Shown piece by piece: positions 1-7,273 of a stretch of 64,000 nt of DNA (positions are counted from its first letter, which is position 1; every line of letters begins with the position of its first letter). The translations under genes were made by a program, and so were the position numbers. The DNA is from an uncultured Oscillospiraceae bacterium (GTDB taxonomy: Bacteria; Bacillota; Clostridia; Oscillospirales; Oscillospiraceae). The DNA lies in the NCBI GenBank assembly GCA_944387065.1, contig CALXDM010000003.1, forward strand, positions 62,001-126,000, read 5' to 3'. The notes beneath the pieces were generated by a model. It had not been told where the DNA came from, did no database searches, and saw nothing but the letters and a program-made list of their open reading frames with translations.

Positions 1-829
1 GATCCTCCGCGGCGGACAGCTGCCATGCGGAGGTAAAAATTCCCGAAGCGATGGACAAAATCGATCCGATCTTATTGGCAACGGCATAGAGCCCTGTGGC
101 CGCAGCGCCTATCAGATACGAAATGAAATACCGGTCGGATATGTTGATGATCCAGGCGCAGACCGTGACAGGAACCAAGGGAAGGCAATATTGGAACATC
201 TGTTTTGCCAGCTTGCCCTGTATCTGGGAGAGTCGGATAAACCGGCCCAACCCCGCCGCGAAAAACAGAACGACCGCAGAGACAGCATCCGCCATCACAT
301 TGGCTAAAATATAGCCTGTGACGCCCATACGCAAGACCGCTAACAGCAAAATGTTGCAGCCCACCGCTATCCCGGTACACAAAATACCGCTGAGGGCGAA
401 CAGGCGTATTCTTCCCAATATCTGTGAAAACATACCGCACAGAGAATGCAGGTTTGCCATCATGACATAGAGCAAAAGCAGAACCGCGTAGTCCCAGCTG
501 ATTCCGATATATTGAAATAGAGGAAGGCACAGCGCCAAAATCAGATTGCCCAGCAGGATCACAATCAGTCCGGTGGTGAAGATAGAGCGGGGATCCGGCC
601 CTTTATCCAATCCAAAGCGCATAACCCCATTCAAGATTCCCATGGATACGATTGGGATCAACAGATTGCCGGTCTGAATCAGAAGGTCTGTCACGCCATA
701 TTCCGCTTCTGACAAAATGTGCGTATAGAATGGCGTGAGCAGGAAGGTCAGGATCTTTGACCCGAATGTGCTGACGGGAAACAAAAAAGTATCGGACAAC
801 AGCTTTCTGTAAGGATTCGTAGTCCTCAT
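1..829 (-). CDS. Oligosaccharide flippase (MATE/MOP superfamily), C-terminus cut by window edge
   Basis: An open frame runs from ATG at 829 to the window edge with no stop, about 276 residues. The N-terminus (KLLSDTFLFPVSTFGSKILT) and the following segment ending EYGVTDLL match the start of Wzx-type polysaccharide flippases, where helix 1 carries a 'GSK' turn and the loop to helix 2 reads 'AEYG..DL'. Six or more hydrophobic segments follow (for example LIVILLGNLILALCLPLF). The family moves lipid-linked sugars across the membrane. The start overlaps the end of the upstream response-regulator pseudogene by four bases (ATGA), so translation was probably coupled. Base composition is AT-richer than the rest of the window. 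Substrate is unknown. Family call is good, precise role is inference. Confidence 0.75.
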   Translation of the reverse strand, partial: MRTTNPYRKLLSDTFLFPVSTFGSKILTFLLTPFYTHILSEAEYGVTDLLIQTGNLLIPIVSMGILNGVMRFGLDKGPDPRSIFTTGLIVILLGNLILALCLPLFQYIGISWDYAVLLLLYVMMANLHSLCGMFSQILGRIRLFALSGILCTGIAVGCNILLLAVLRMGVTGYILANVMADAVSAVVLFFAAGLGRFIRLSQIQGKLAKQMFQYCLPLVPVTVCAWIINISDRYFISYLIGAAATGLYAVANKIGSILSIASGIFTSAWQLSAAED

Positions 830-1412
830 CCCCCTCTTTGGTTCTTCACGACAGCGACTGGAACAAAGCGGTAGCCAGCGCCTCAAACGGTCTGGATGAA
901 GCGGGGTCTGGTGGGATTCTGTTCTATCTTTTCCCGCAGACGATTGATATGTACAGCCATCGTAGCGTTATCGCCCATGGCGTCATAGCCCCAGATCCGC
1001 TCGTAGAGAGTCTCCCTGCTGAAGACGATATCCGGATTGGACATGAGAAAGGCCAGCGGTTCATATTCCCTGTTTTTCAGGGCAACCTCTTTCCCATCGA
1101 CAAATACCTGGCGGGAGTCCGTCCGAAGCAGGATATTTCCCATCTCTATTTTCCCCTGGCTTTCGTTTGGACTGTGCCTGAGGCGCTCATACTGGGCGAG
1201 GCTGGCTTTGATGTGCGCCACAAGTGCGCTGGGAGAAAAAGGATTTGTCGCATAGCCGTCCGCGCCCATGCCCAGTCCTTTGATTTTGTCGATGTCCTCC
1301 TGCCTTGCGGTCACCATCAAGATCGGGCTGTCCAGCGCTTCTCTCAGTTTCTGGCATACCATTCGATATTGGCGATCGCCTCATCATCCTCAATAATCAG
1401 AATCCGCTTCAT
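826..1412 (-). pseudogene. Decayed OmpR/VanR-type response regulator
   Basis: From ATG at 1412 the frame reads MKRILIIEDDEAIANIE, a typical receiver-domain start, then meets a stop after about 21 codons. The rest resumes in another frame at about 1362 (VCQKLREALDSPILMVTAR), so roughly 40 residues with the phospho-acceptor Asp are missing. The conserved Lys of the receiver motif (T-K-P-F) is Asn here (ATNPF). The DNA-binding winged helix follows (RETLYERIWGYD, HINRLREKIE), but the invariant Trp of the terminal 'TVWGAGYRF' is a TGA at 883-885; beyond it the frame continues GAGYRFVPV to a stop at 826. Two inactivating lesions plus a lost catalytic residue indicate a dead gene. No histidine kinase is visible nearby. 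Confidence 0.85.
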
Positions 1413-1526
1413 GCAGCACACGCTTAAATGCCGCGTAAAACAGACTGAAACAGGTTATAAACCGGTGCTTTCCCAATGGCCATTGGAATCATACCTAACG
1501 CTCCCTTCGCTCGATCATCTCCCCAC

Positions 1527-2672
1527 TTACAGGCACTCGCAAAGGATCTCATAGATCTCATCTCTGCCCAGCTCTCTGGGGCCGCTTTTTATGATGTTGC
1601 AGGTATCTGCCACCTTGCTAAGCACTTCGGGGGTGATCTCTACCTTGGAGTGAAGCTGCCCCATTTTTGTGGGAAGTCCGCACTCCTGGATGAAGGCTGT
1701 CAGAGCGTCCAGACCCTCTTGAGCGGTTTCCTTTGCAAACACCTCTTTTGCAAAGCGGGCAAACTTCTCCGGAGCGTCTTTCAGAATGTGCCGGTAGTAA
1801 GCAGGGTGAATCACCGCCAGCCCCTGGCCGTGATTACAGTCGGTGTAGGCGCCCAGCTGATGCTCAATCTGATGGGCCTGAAAATCTGTCAGGCGGCCTA
1901 CCTTGAGGATGCCGTTTTCTGCCATCGCAGAATCCCACATGAGATTGCTCCTTGCCTGCATATCATTGATGTCTGTGAGGAGGCGGCGCATATTGGTGAC
2001 CGTATTTCGCATAATGGCCAGGGCCACATCGTCTGACACGTTGTCCGCATCGGAGCTGCCAAAATAAGTCTCCATGGCGTGGCTCAGAGTATCGAACGCA
2101 CCGGAAAGCACCTGCATATGAGGAACCGTTTTGGTGTAGGCTGGATCGAGGGCGGCAAAGATTGCGCTGATTCCCACGATAGGGCCTTTCCACAGCTTTT
2201 CCTCGTAGGTGATGACTGCCCCTGAGTTCATCTCTGCGCCGGTGCCGGAAGCGGTAACGACCGCGCCCATGGGGATACCTTCCGTGGGGAATTTCCCTTG
2301 CTCGTACTCCATGCTCCAGATATCCTCATCAGTTACAGCCTGGGCGGAGATTACCTTACAGCAGTCCACAACGCTGCCGCCGCCAACCGCCAGGATAAAG
2401 TTCACCTTCTTCTCCCGGACCAGCTTTGCCCCTTCCTGCACTTTGGCATAAGTGGGGTTGGGCATGATCCCGGAGAAATCCACAATCTCTTTTCCGGCCT
2501 CGAGAAGCAGTCCTTTCAGTTCATCGTAGACACCGCTCTTTTTCACAGAGCCGCCGCCATAGGCCAAAAGAACGGTTGTCCCGACTTTTGGGAGCTCCTG
2601 CTTCAGCGCATCCGCAGCGGCGCCCTCACCAAAGTACACTTTTATGGGATAGGAATAAGCAAATTTGTCCAT
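1527..2672 (-). CDS. Iron-containing alcohol dehydrogenase
   Basis: A 381-residue group III (iron-dependent) alcohol dehydrogenase, which interconverts alcohols and aldehydes with NAD(P)H in the cytosol. The nucleotide-binding GGGS motif appears twice (AYGGGSVKK near residue 38 and LAVGGGSVVDCCK near 95). Metal ligands are visible in FDTLSHAMETYF (Asp and His) and in the pair of His-bearing stretches AHQIEHQLGAYTDCNHGQG, which fits the family signature. Length is normal (about 380-390). The start ATG follows a GGGAG ribosome site at normal spacing. Sequence features such as DFQAHQIEHQLGAY resemble the butanol dehydrogenase / YqhD branch. Substrate cannot be told. It is transcribed away from the peptide cassette and belongs to the AT-richer segment. 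Confidence 0.9.
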   Translation of the reverse strand: MDKFAYSYPIKVYFGEGAAADALKQELPKVGTTVLLAYGGGSVKKSGVYDELKGLLLEAGKEIVDFSGIMPNPTYAKVQEGAKLVREKKVNFILAVGGGSVVDCCKVISAQAVTDEDIWSMEYEQGKFPTEGIPMGAVVTASGTGAEMNSGAVITYEEKLWKGPIVGISAIFAALDPAYTKTVPHMQVLSGAFDTLSHAMETYFGSSDADNVSDDVALAIMRNTVTNMRRLLTDINDMQARSNLMWDSAMAENGILKVGRLTDFQAHQIEHQLGAYTDCNHGQGLAVIHPAYYRHILKDAPEKFARFAKEVFAKETAQEGLDALTAFIQECGLPTKMGQLHSKVEITPEVLSKVADTCNIIKSGPRELGRDEIYEILCECL

Positions 2673-2868
2673 GATTTTTCTCCCTTTCTGATATGAATGT
2701 TAAAAATGAGTGTGCCGATGTTTTTCAAGCCGTGGCTGCATTTCACCTGGACTCTTCTCCGGAAAGGTCAGCCCAATCGACTTATGGAGGCAGACATGTC
2801 GAACAGCATCTCGTGCCTCCCCTTCAAACCGTGCTTGCACGAAATATAAGCCCATGCTATAATTCCGG

Positions 2869-2900
2869 TTGAACTATCGGTTTATACAACCGATTATAAT
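2869..2900 (+). promoter_or_regulatory. MerR-type promoter/operator candidate
   Basis: TTGAAC at 2869-2874 and a perfect TATAAT at 2895-2900 are separated by 20 bases, too long for ordinary sigma-A use. The spacer is filled by a perfect 7-5-7 inverted repeat (ATCGGTT 2876-2882, AACCGAT 2888-2894). An over-long spacer carrying a dyad is the hallmark of promoters that MerR-family activators untwist. Partial copies of the half-site lie on both sides (CCGGTT before, ACCGGT and ATCGGT after). No MerR gene is in the window. The target would be the 3422 gene cluster, about 520 bases downstream, or an undetected transcript. Confidence 0.5.
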
Positions 2901-3421
2901 TACCGGTAGTAACAATCGGTCAAGGGGTGGGCGTGGATATTGGAAGCGAGCAGCACTATGCCTGAGCCCTTGACTGACGGGACCTGGAGCTGACACGAAA
3001 GGTATTCACCTTCAGCTTGGAATATATTGGAGTGTTTTCTAGTTTTATAGTATACAAAAGAAACGCAGATGCTCTGCAGTGTATGCATTAGGCGTATATA
3101 CAGCAGATGGAGAATGTGACCAGCGACCACGTTGAGGACAGCTTCGCCAATCCTCAGAACTTGATGAGAGAAGGGGGCGTGTTTTTGTATCCGGAAGCGT
3201 AATGCGCTGCACATATATCTGGAACCAGTGTTTTGAAGACCTTGCAGGACAATGACTAGTTGAAAATGCACCAAGACAGAGTAGTGAATTTGTCTGTTGA
3301 TGAGAGTTGCGGGTAGGAAATATGCTTCCCATACACAAATTCTGAAAGTATGGATATGTTAAACAGCGTACGAAGCACGATTGTGAATTGCTCAGCTTAG
3401 ATCGAGAGGAGGGGGATTGTT
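2901..3421 (+). other. Non-coding stretch upstream of the peptide cassette
   Basis: About 520 bases between the candidate MerR-type promoter and the first cassette gene hold no convincing gene on either strand. All frames are short and lack ribosome sites. A short run around 2983-3050 could be read as resembling the start of an OmpR winged helix, but the match is too weak to call. The segment may be a long leader or decayed sequence. Confidence 0.4.
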
Positions 3422-4441
3422 ATGACGTCAGTTATAGAAAATCTTTCGTTTTGCTTTGGGAAAAGCGATGATTGCAGGCTACGGTCGCTGGATACCGCGC
3501 TCCGGGCGGAGGGAATCTCATTGGAGACAAAAGATGCCGCTCTATTGTCACGCTCCATGAGATTCCAGCTTTTTAACTGCAATACTACGGGATCTTATGA
3601 AGTCCCGATTTTGGTGGGGGTTGATCAGCATTTTTTTGAGCAATTTATTTCGCATAGTGCCCTGCCAATGGAACATAAATACGGGTTGTCTGAAAAGGAC
3701 GATTTCCAATATATCGTATCACAGATTCAAAGTGGACATTGTGTGATTATTGCGGCGGATCGATTTGACCTGTTGCGATTGATGGCACCTTCTATCAAAC
3801 AGTTTGGGAATCGACATATTCCTTTACATACACTGCTAGTGTATGGGGTAGACACGGATGCACAGCGGCTGTTGATTTGTGAAACATGCTCAAACTATAA
3901 AAAATTTTATAGGCTCTGGGTAGATGCTAAGCAGCTGTTTTCTGCTCGACACAACAAATGTTATGACTTTGAGATTCAAGGCGATATGTATTCCTTTTCA
4001 GGGGATATAGCGACAAAAGATGTTGAATTTGATAGAAAGCAAGCGGCATTGGATCAGATAAGCATTTTGTGTAAAGACCTTACAGAGGCTCTCCCAAGAC
4101 TACAAGACTTTTGTGAAGAAATGAAGCGGATTTCCGACAATGATACGGTTGTGCAGCGGTATTACATAGGCCTATTTGGGTTGCTGAAAATTACACTTTG
4201 CGGTATGGATACGTCAGGATATTTTTATCGTTCGACGCTGGACAGGATTGTTGCGCCCTTGATGAAAAATGGTATGCAATTGGAAATGGTAAGGAAGATC
4301 CAAAAAGAATGGTGTGATCTGTCACGTGTATGTAAGAAAATTAAGGGACAACCAAAAGATTATCAAGACATTGTTCAGATCTGGAAGAAGATAGAGGAAA
4401 TAGGACGGCAGGAGTACAGTCTGTTACAACAACTTATGTAA
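3422..4441 (+). CDS. BtrH N-terminal-like (C39-like fold) protein, first gene of peptide cassette
   Basis: A 339-residue protein with a strong ribosome site (GAGGAGGGGG) before its ATG. Residues about 104-145 show the pattern seen in BtrH N-terminal-like domains and related papain-fold proteins: a 'G-x-C/P-V' strand with an acidic turn (GHCVIIAADRFDLL, 105-118), then HIPLHTLLVYGVD (132-144), followed by a strand reading RLLICETCS. The C-terminal half (about 200-339) is helical and charged with no motif I recognise. No signal peptide or membrane segment is seen. It lies 63 bases upstream of a 31-codon peptide gene and ahead of an ABC exporter, so a role in processing, acyl transfer or binding of that peptide is possible. 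The domain call is tentative. Codon use is AT-rich relative to the core genes. Confidence 0.5.
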   Translation: MTSVIENLSFCFGKSDDCRLRSLDTALRAEGISLETKDAALLSRSMRFQLFNCNTTGSYEVPILVGVDQHFFEQFISHSALPMEHKYGLSEKDDFQYIVSQIQSGHCVIIAADRFDLLRLMAPSIKQFGNRHIPLHTLLVYGVDTDAQRLLICETCSNYKKFYRLWVDAKQLFSARHNKCYDFEIQGDMYSFSGDIATKDVEFDRKQAALDQISILCKDLTEALPRLQDFCEEMKRISDNDTVVQRYYIGLFGLLKITLCGMDTSGYFYRSTLDRIVAPLMKNGMQLEMVRKIQKEWCDLSRVCKKIKGQPKDYQDIVQIWKKIEEIGRQEYSLLQQLM

Positions 4442-4504
4442 TACATTCTAAAGAGTGCTGTGACAATGCTATTACTGTTTGCACTGAGGAAGGAGGGGAA
4501 GAAG

Positions 4505-4600
4505 ATGGACAAGATGCAGATTACTTCTGTTGAAGTGGAGGAGCTGGAAGAGGTTGTTGTTCCTAGTGATTTCGTGTTTATTAAGGGGTGCGGTTGCTAA
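4505..4600 (+). CDS. 31-residue candidate precursor peptide ending GCGC
   Basis: ATG at 4505 follows GGAGGGGAAGAAG at good spacing, and the frame closes with TAA at 4598-4600. The peptide has an acidic front half (VEVEELEEVVVPSD, residues 9-22) and a short hydrophobic tail FVFIKGCGC. An acidic, Leu/Val-rich leader followed by Pro-Ser-Asp and a Cys-containing tail is the layout of ribosomally made, modified peptides (it resembles thiopeptide-type leaders), with the two terminal cysteines as likely modification or cyclisation sites. It sits between the BtrH-like gene and an FtsX/ABC exporter. No lantibiotic synthetase, YcaO or AgrB gene is in the window. I do not know a named family that matches it; function is inference. 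Confidence 0.6.
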   Translation: MDKMQITSVEVEELEEVVVPSDFVFIKGCGC

Positions 4601-4659
4601 TCTTTTCAGTACTTACTCAATTTCATATCATGAAGCTGGGTAGTATTTGCTTACTTTAA

Positions 4660-4678
4660 ACGTTACCTGGAGTAACGT
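4660..4678. promoter_or_regulatory. 19-bp palindromic operator candidate
   Basis: ACGTTAC (4660-4666), five bases, then GTAACGT (4672-4678) form a perfect 7-5-7 dyad in the 176-base gap between the peptide gene and the permease. It has the same geometry as the dyad at 2876-2894. On the minus strand TTGTTA and TAAAGT flank it with a 19-base spacer, again MerR-like. There is no U-run, so it is not an intrinsic terminator. The bound regulator is unknown. Confidence 0.4.
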
Positions 4679-4776
4679 AACAAAGTAAAACTAGTCTTTT
4701 AAAACCTTTGCAAAAGTAATAGTATTGTTACAGCACTTTTTATTTATATGGGTGAAGGAAGGAGTTATACGTCTTT

Positions 4777-5904
4777 ATGAAATATTATCTTGCAAATAAA
4801 TCAAAGGGTATTTCAATTTTATTTGTGGCTTTTCTGTCCATATTTTGCGTGTATATTGTGTCAGCGCTGGTATCTTCCATGCTGGAAACGGCGCGGGACG
4901 CAAATGTGAACGCGGTGACATCGTTTTCCTTTGTGATGCCGCAGGACAGTGCGTTGACCATTTCGGAAGAGGATTGGACAGAGATAGAGAATATGCCGGA
5001 AGTGAGAGCCGTATATCAGGCATTCATTGAGTCTTCCTATATTGATACAATCTTAGCAAAAGCCAACAGTTTCGTAGTGTTTCTGGGAGAGGATGACCTC
5101 AATAGACTGTTCCAAGACAATCGCTATGAAATCATAGAGGGCAGATTGCCGGTGGATGGAGCCTATGAGGTCATCATGCATGAAAGGATTTTACGCAATA
5201 AGGGTCTGCAAGTTGGGGATTTCTTTGGCAGCGACTATGATGATGGGGAATCTGTTGTTGGGGGCTATCAGATTGTTGGCTCATTTCGTGGGGATGACGT
5301 GATTAGTTTCGGCACAGACAACTGTCAGGTTGACCAATATCAGGACATTGGCGTTGATGCTGATACGACGAAGTATGCCGGCGTGGTTCTGCCGCAAGGG
5401 GCCCTGGAGGAGATGAACCAGGTGCTGGATCATGTGGATTCTGAATCCATCTCGTTTCAGACCCGCTCCGACATCCAGCGTCAATACGATGAACAAATTC
5501 AAGGCATTAACTTGCTGATGGCGTTTGTGATCTTGATTGTGGCGGTGAGTATCTCCATCGCGATTGGCGCTGTGCTGAGTACCGTCTACCAAAGCCGGAT
5601 GGATGAATATGGGATCCTGTTTGCCATTGGCTATCGGAAGCGGATGATTTTTGCCTCCATCTCCAAAGAGATCTTGCTGCTGCTCTTGATTTCGTGGATA
5701 TTAGGGATTGGTGCCTCTGTGTTGGCTTTGGGAGGGGTGAATCAGGCCATTTTTTCCAAGATGGGCCAGAGTATTGCTTTGCTCAATGCCAATAGCTTTT
5801 TGTATACAGGGCTTGCGATCGCCGCTATGTTTGTGATTACGCTGCTTCCCATTATCAGAAAGTTTGCAAAAACTGATTTGATCACGATCATTGAAAGGAG
5901 ATAA
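4777..5904 (+). CDS. ABC transporter permease, FtsX/MacB type
   Basis: 375 residues, ATG preceded by GAAGGAAGGAG. One membrane segment lies near residues 11-33, a large extracytoplasmic domain spans about 36-240 (EGRLPVDGAYEVIMHE is the typical strand-rich part), and three membrane segments follow near 245-270, 295-320 and 345-365. The topology is that of a half-size MacB/FtsX permease with the conserved cytoplasmic loop (DEYGILFAIGYRKRMIF). It starts 176 bases after the peptide gene and is followed after five bases by its ATPase. Such pairs export or resist peptides, or sense them. Here the context suggests export of, or immunity to, the GCGC peptide; that is inference. Confidence 0.8.
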   Translation: MKYYLANKSKGISILFVAFLSIFCVYIVSALVSSMLETARDANVNAVTSFSFVMPQDSALTISEEDWTEIENMPEVRAVYQAFIESSYIDTILAKANSFVVFLGEDDLNRLFQDNRYEIIEGRLPVDGAYEVIMHERILRNKGLQVGDFFGSDYDDGESVVGGYQIVGSFRGDDVISFGTDNCQVDQYQDIGVDADTTKYAGVVLPQGALEEMNQVLDHVDSESISFQTRSDIQRQYDEQIQGINLLMAFVILIVAVSISIAIGAVLSTVYQSRMDEYGILFAIGYRKRMIFASISKEILLLLLISWILGIGASVLALGGVNQAIFSKMGQSIALLNANSFLYTGLAIAAMFVITLLPIIRKFAKTDLITIIERR

Positions 5905-5909
5905 ATCCA

Positions 5910-6548
5910 ATGCTGAAAGCAGAAAATCTGTCTCTTTCCTATCAGGATGGCAGGACACGACGTCTCATTTTTTCCAATGTCTCTTTGACCGTTGAAGAAG
6001 GGGATTTTGTGGCGATTTTAGGGCCTTCCGGATCAGGGAAAAGCTCGTTGCTCTACATACTTTCTACGCTGCGGGCAGCAGATAGCGGCAGGATTTCGTT
6101 GAATGATGTGGTCATCTCAGATACAAAAAAAACATGTGAAATTCGCTATCAAAACTTTGGATTTATCTTTCAGCAGCATTTCTTGATTCCGCACCTAAGC
6201 GTTCTGGAAAATGTCATGGCCGCGGACTACCGGGTCAAGCGCCGGAAAGAGGCCATAGAACTCTTGGAGCAGCTTGGTTTAGGGGACCATATCCGAAAAA
6301 GACCGCATGAACTCTCGGGAGGGGAGCGGCAGCGGGTTGCCATTGCACGGGCTTTGGTGAAAAAACCGAGAATCATTTTTGCGGATGAACCAACCGCCTC
6401 CCTGGATGGCAAAACGGCCGGCGAAATTATAAAGCTGCTGACCGCGCATTGCAAGGACGCTTCTATTGTTTGCACGACCCATGATCCGGCTATTTTGCCA
6501 AAGACATGTAAAGTTGCACATCTGACAGATGGTAATCTGCTGCTATGA
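5910..6548 (+). CDS. ABC transporter ATP-binding protein (MacB/LolD type)
   Basis: 212 residues with every ABC motif: Walker A GPSGSGKSS (38-46), Q-loop FIFQQHFLIPHLSV, signature LSGGERQ, Walker B IIFADEPTASLD, and H-loop TTHD. Length matches the LolD/MacB exporter class, which works with FtsX-fold permeases by mechanotransmission instead of carrying substrate through a channel. It begins five bases after the permease stop with ribosome site GAAAGGAG inside the permease end, so the two are one operon. The next gene starts 16 bases downstream. Confidence 0.88.
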   Translation: MLKAENLSLSYQDGRTRRLIFSNVSLTVEEGDFVAILGPSGSGKSSLLYILSTLRAADSGRISLNDVVISDTKKTCEIRYQNFGFIFQQHFLIPHLSVLENVMAADYRVKRRKEAIELLEQLGLGDHIRKRPHELSGGERQRVAIARALVKKPRIIFADEPTASLDGKTAGEIIKLLTAHCKDASIVCTTHDPAILPKTCKVAHLTDGNLLL

Positions 6549-6564
6549 AAATAGGGGGGAAGTT

Positions 6565-6825
6565 ATGCAGAGGTGTAAGGTATTGCAGCGATCGGATGGC
6601 AAGGGGTATATTGTATTTGACAGCAATTCACTGCAGGTGTTTCAGTTTAGCGGGACATCGGATCAGCTGGGGGCTGCTTGTATCCGGGCAGTAGACAAAG
6701 CAAAACCAGCTCAGGCGGCCCTCCATGAAGATGTGAAGCGCTGTGAAACGCTAACTGTAATGTTGACTAATGTAGCCTTAAAAACAAACGATAGCCTACT
6801 GCCATCTGGGGCTCTTGAGAGCTGA
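6565..6825 (+). pseudogene. Truncated protein, possible radical SAM peptide-maturase N-terminus
   Basis: 86 residues from ATG 6565, ribosome site AGGGGGGA. The first 40 residues (KVLQRSDGKGYIVFDSNSLQ) read like the strand-rich start of radical SAM RiPP maturases, where 'YIVFD..S' style strands precede the barrel. Near residue 60 the text RCETLTVMLTNV resembles the strand just before the CxxxCxxC cluster ('LTNxCNLxCxYC'). Here the cysteines are absent and the frame ends 15 residues later with unrelated-looking sequence. I read this as a gene cut off at the start of its active-site motif. It could instead be a complete small unknown protein. It is the last gene of the peptide cassette strand run. 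Confidence 0.4.
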
Positions 6826-6899
6826 TCGGCGGCGGGCTATCGTCATGTCTGGCGACAAACGGCACTGCAAAAGCCCGAAAACCCTTGAAATTAGGGTGT

Positions 6900-6955
6900 T
6901 TGGACATAGGGGGTTTGGACAAAAAGAAAGAACCGCAACTTTGATACCCATTGTA
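6900..6955 (+). repeat. 56-bp direct repeat, copy 1
   Basis: Bases 6900-6955 recur exactly at 7057-7112. The right half is the left arm of the hairpin that serves as the tRNA-Ala terminator at 8178-8222 (shared core GCAAC-TTGATAC-CATTGTA). This copy stops before the second arm, so it is a half site. It lies just after the truncated gene at 6565, in sequence with no gene. Confidence 0.8.
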
Positions 6956-7056
6956 CCTTATCCCTGGAGGCTGCCGTTGTGGACGCCTCTATTGCTGGCT
7001 GACTTCATTCATGACAGAGTTTGCAAACCAAAGTGCGAAAAAATGTTGACACTACC

Positions 7057-7128
7057 TTGGACATAGGGGGTTTGGACAAAAAGAAAGAACCGCAACTTTG
7101 ATACCCATTGTATCAAAATTGTGGTTCT
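7057..7128 (+). repeat. 56-bp direct repeat, copy 2, completing a hairpin
   Basis: 7057-7112 repeats 6900-6955, and the following bases to 7128 supply the second arm (GTATCAAAATTGTGGTTC), forming a full hairpin. On the minus strand it is followed by TTTCTTTTTG, so it also works as a terminator for the leftward direction. It is a diverged copy of the tRNA-Ala terminator hairpin at 8178-8222. The copies fit remnants of attachment sites from successive insertions at the tRNA-Ala 3' end. Confidence 0.65.
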
Positions 7129-7163
7129 TATTTGGCGGAGCAGAAGAGCGCTTATGCGAACAA

Positions 7164-7203
7164 GGGCCAGACGAACCACCGGGGTTCGCCTGGCTCTCTT
7201 TTG
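7164..7203 (+). terminator. Intrinsic terminator after the cassette
   Basis: A stem of GGGCCAG-ACGAACC (7164-7177) with GGTTCG-C-CTGGCTC (7183-7196), one internal mismatch, is followed by TCTTTT. It faces the rightward transcript of the cassette. The 6826-7273 gap otherwise holds only the repeats and a weak second dyad (TGAACCC / GGGTTCA, 7230-7256) near the end of the leftward protease gene. Confidence 0.65.
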
Positions 7204-7273
7204 GCAAATAACCCGAATTGTGATACAAATGAACCCTTTTTACATTAGGGGGTTCACTTTGCGCAAAGGGGAT

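Noticed and set aside
883..885. TGA at the conserved Trp could mean UGA is read as Trp
   Set aside because: All core genes here use TGG for Trp and end with TGA, and the same pseudogene also has a frame change and a deletion.
2983..3050. Fragment of an OmpR-type winged helix
   Set aside because: The resemblance covers about ten residues only and breaks off with no further motif.
4505..4600. Agr-type autoinducing peptide
   Set aside because: No AgrB-like protease or AgrC kinase nearby, and the Cys residues are at the extreme C-terminus instead of within a thiolactone ring position.
4660..4678. Intrinsic terminator
   Set aside because: The stem is only seven bases and no T-run follows on either strand.
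6900..7128. CRISPR-like repeat array
   Set aside because: Only two copies, 157 bases apart, with a hairpin that doubles as a terminator, and no cas genes.
7113..7160. Second, degraded tRNA after the hairpin copy
   Set aside because: TTGGCGGAG resembles a tRNA 3' end on the minus strand but no T-arm or anticodon arm follows.
6826..7273. Insertion sequence remnant between the repeats
   Set aside because: No transposase-like frame and no terminal inverted repeats could be found.
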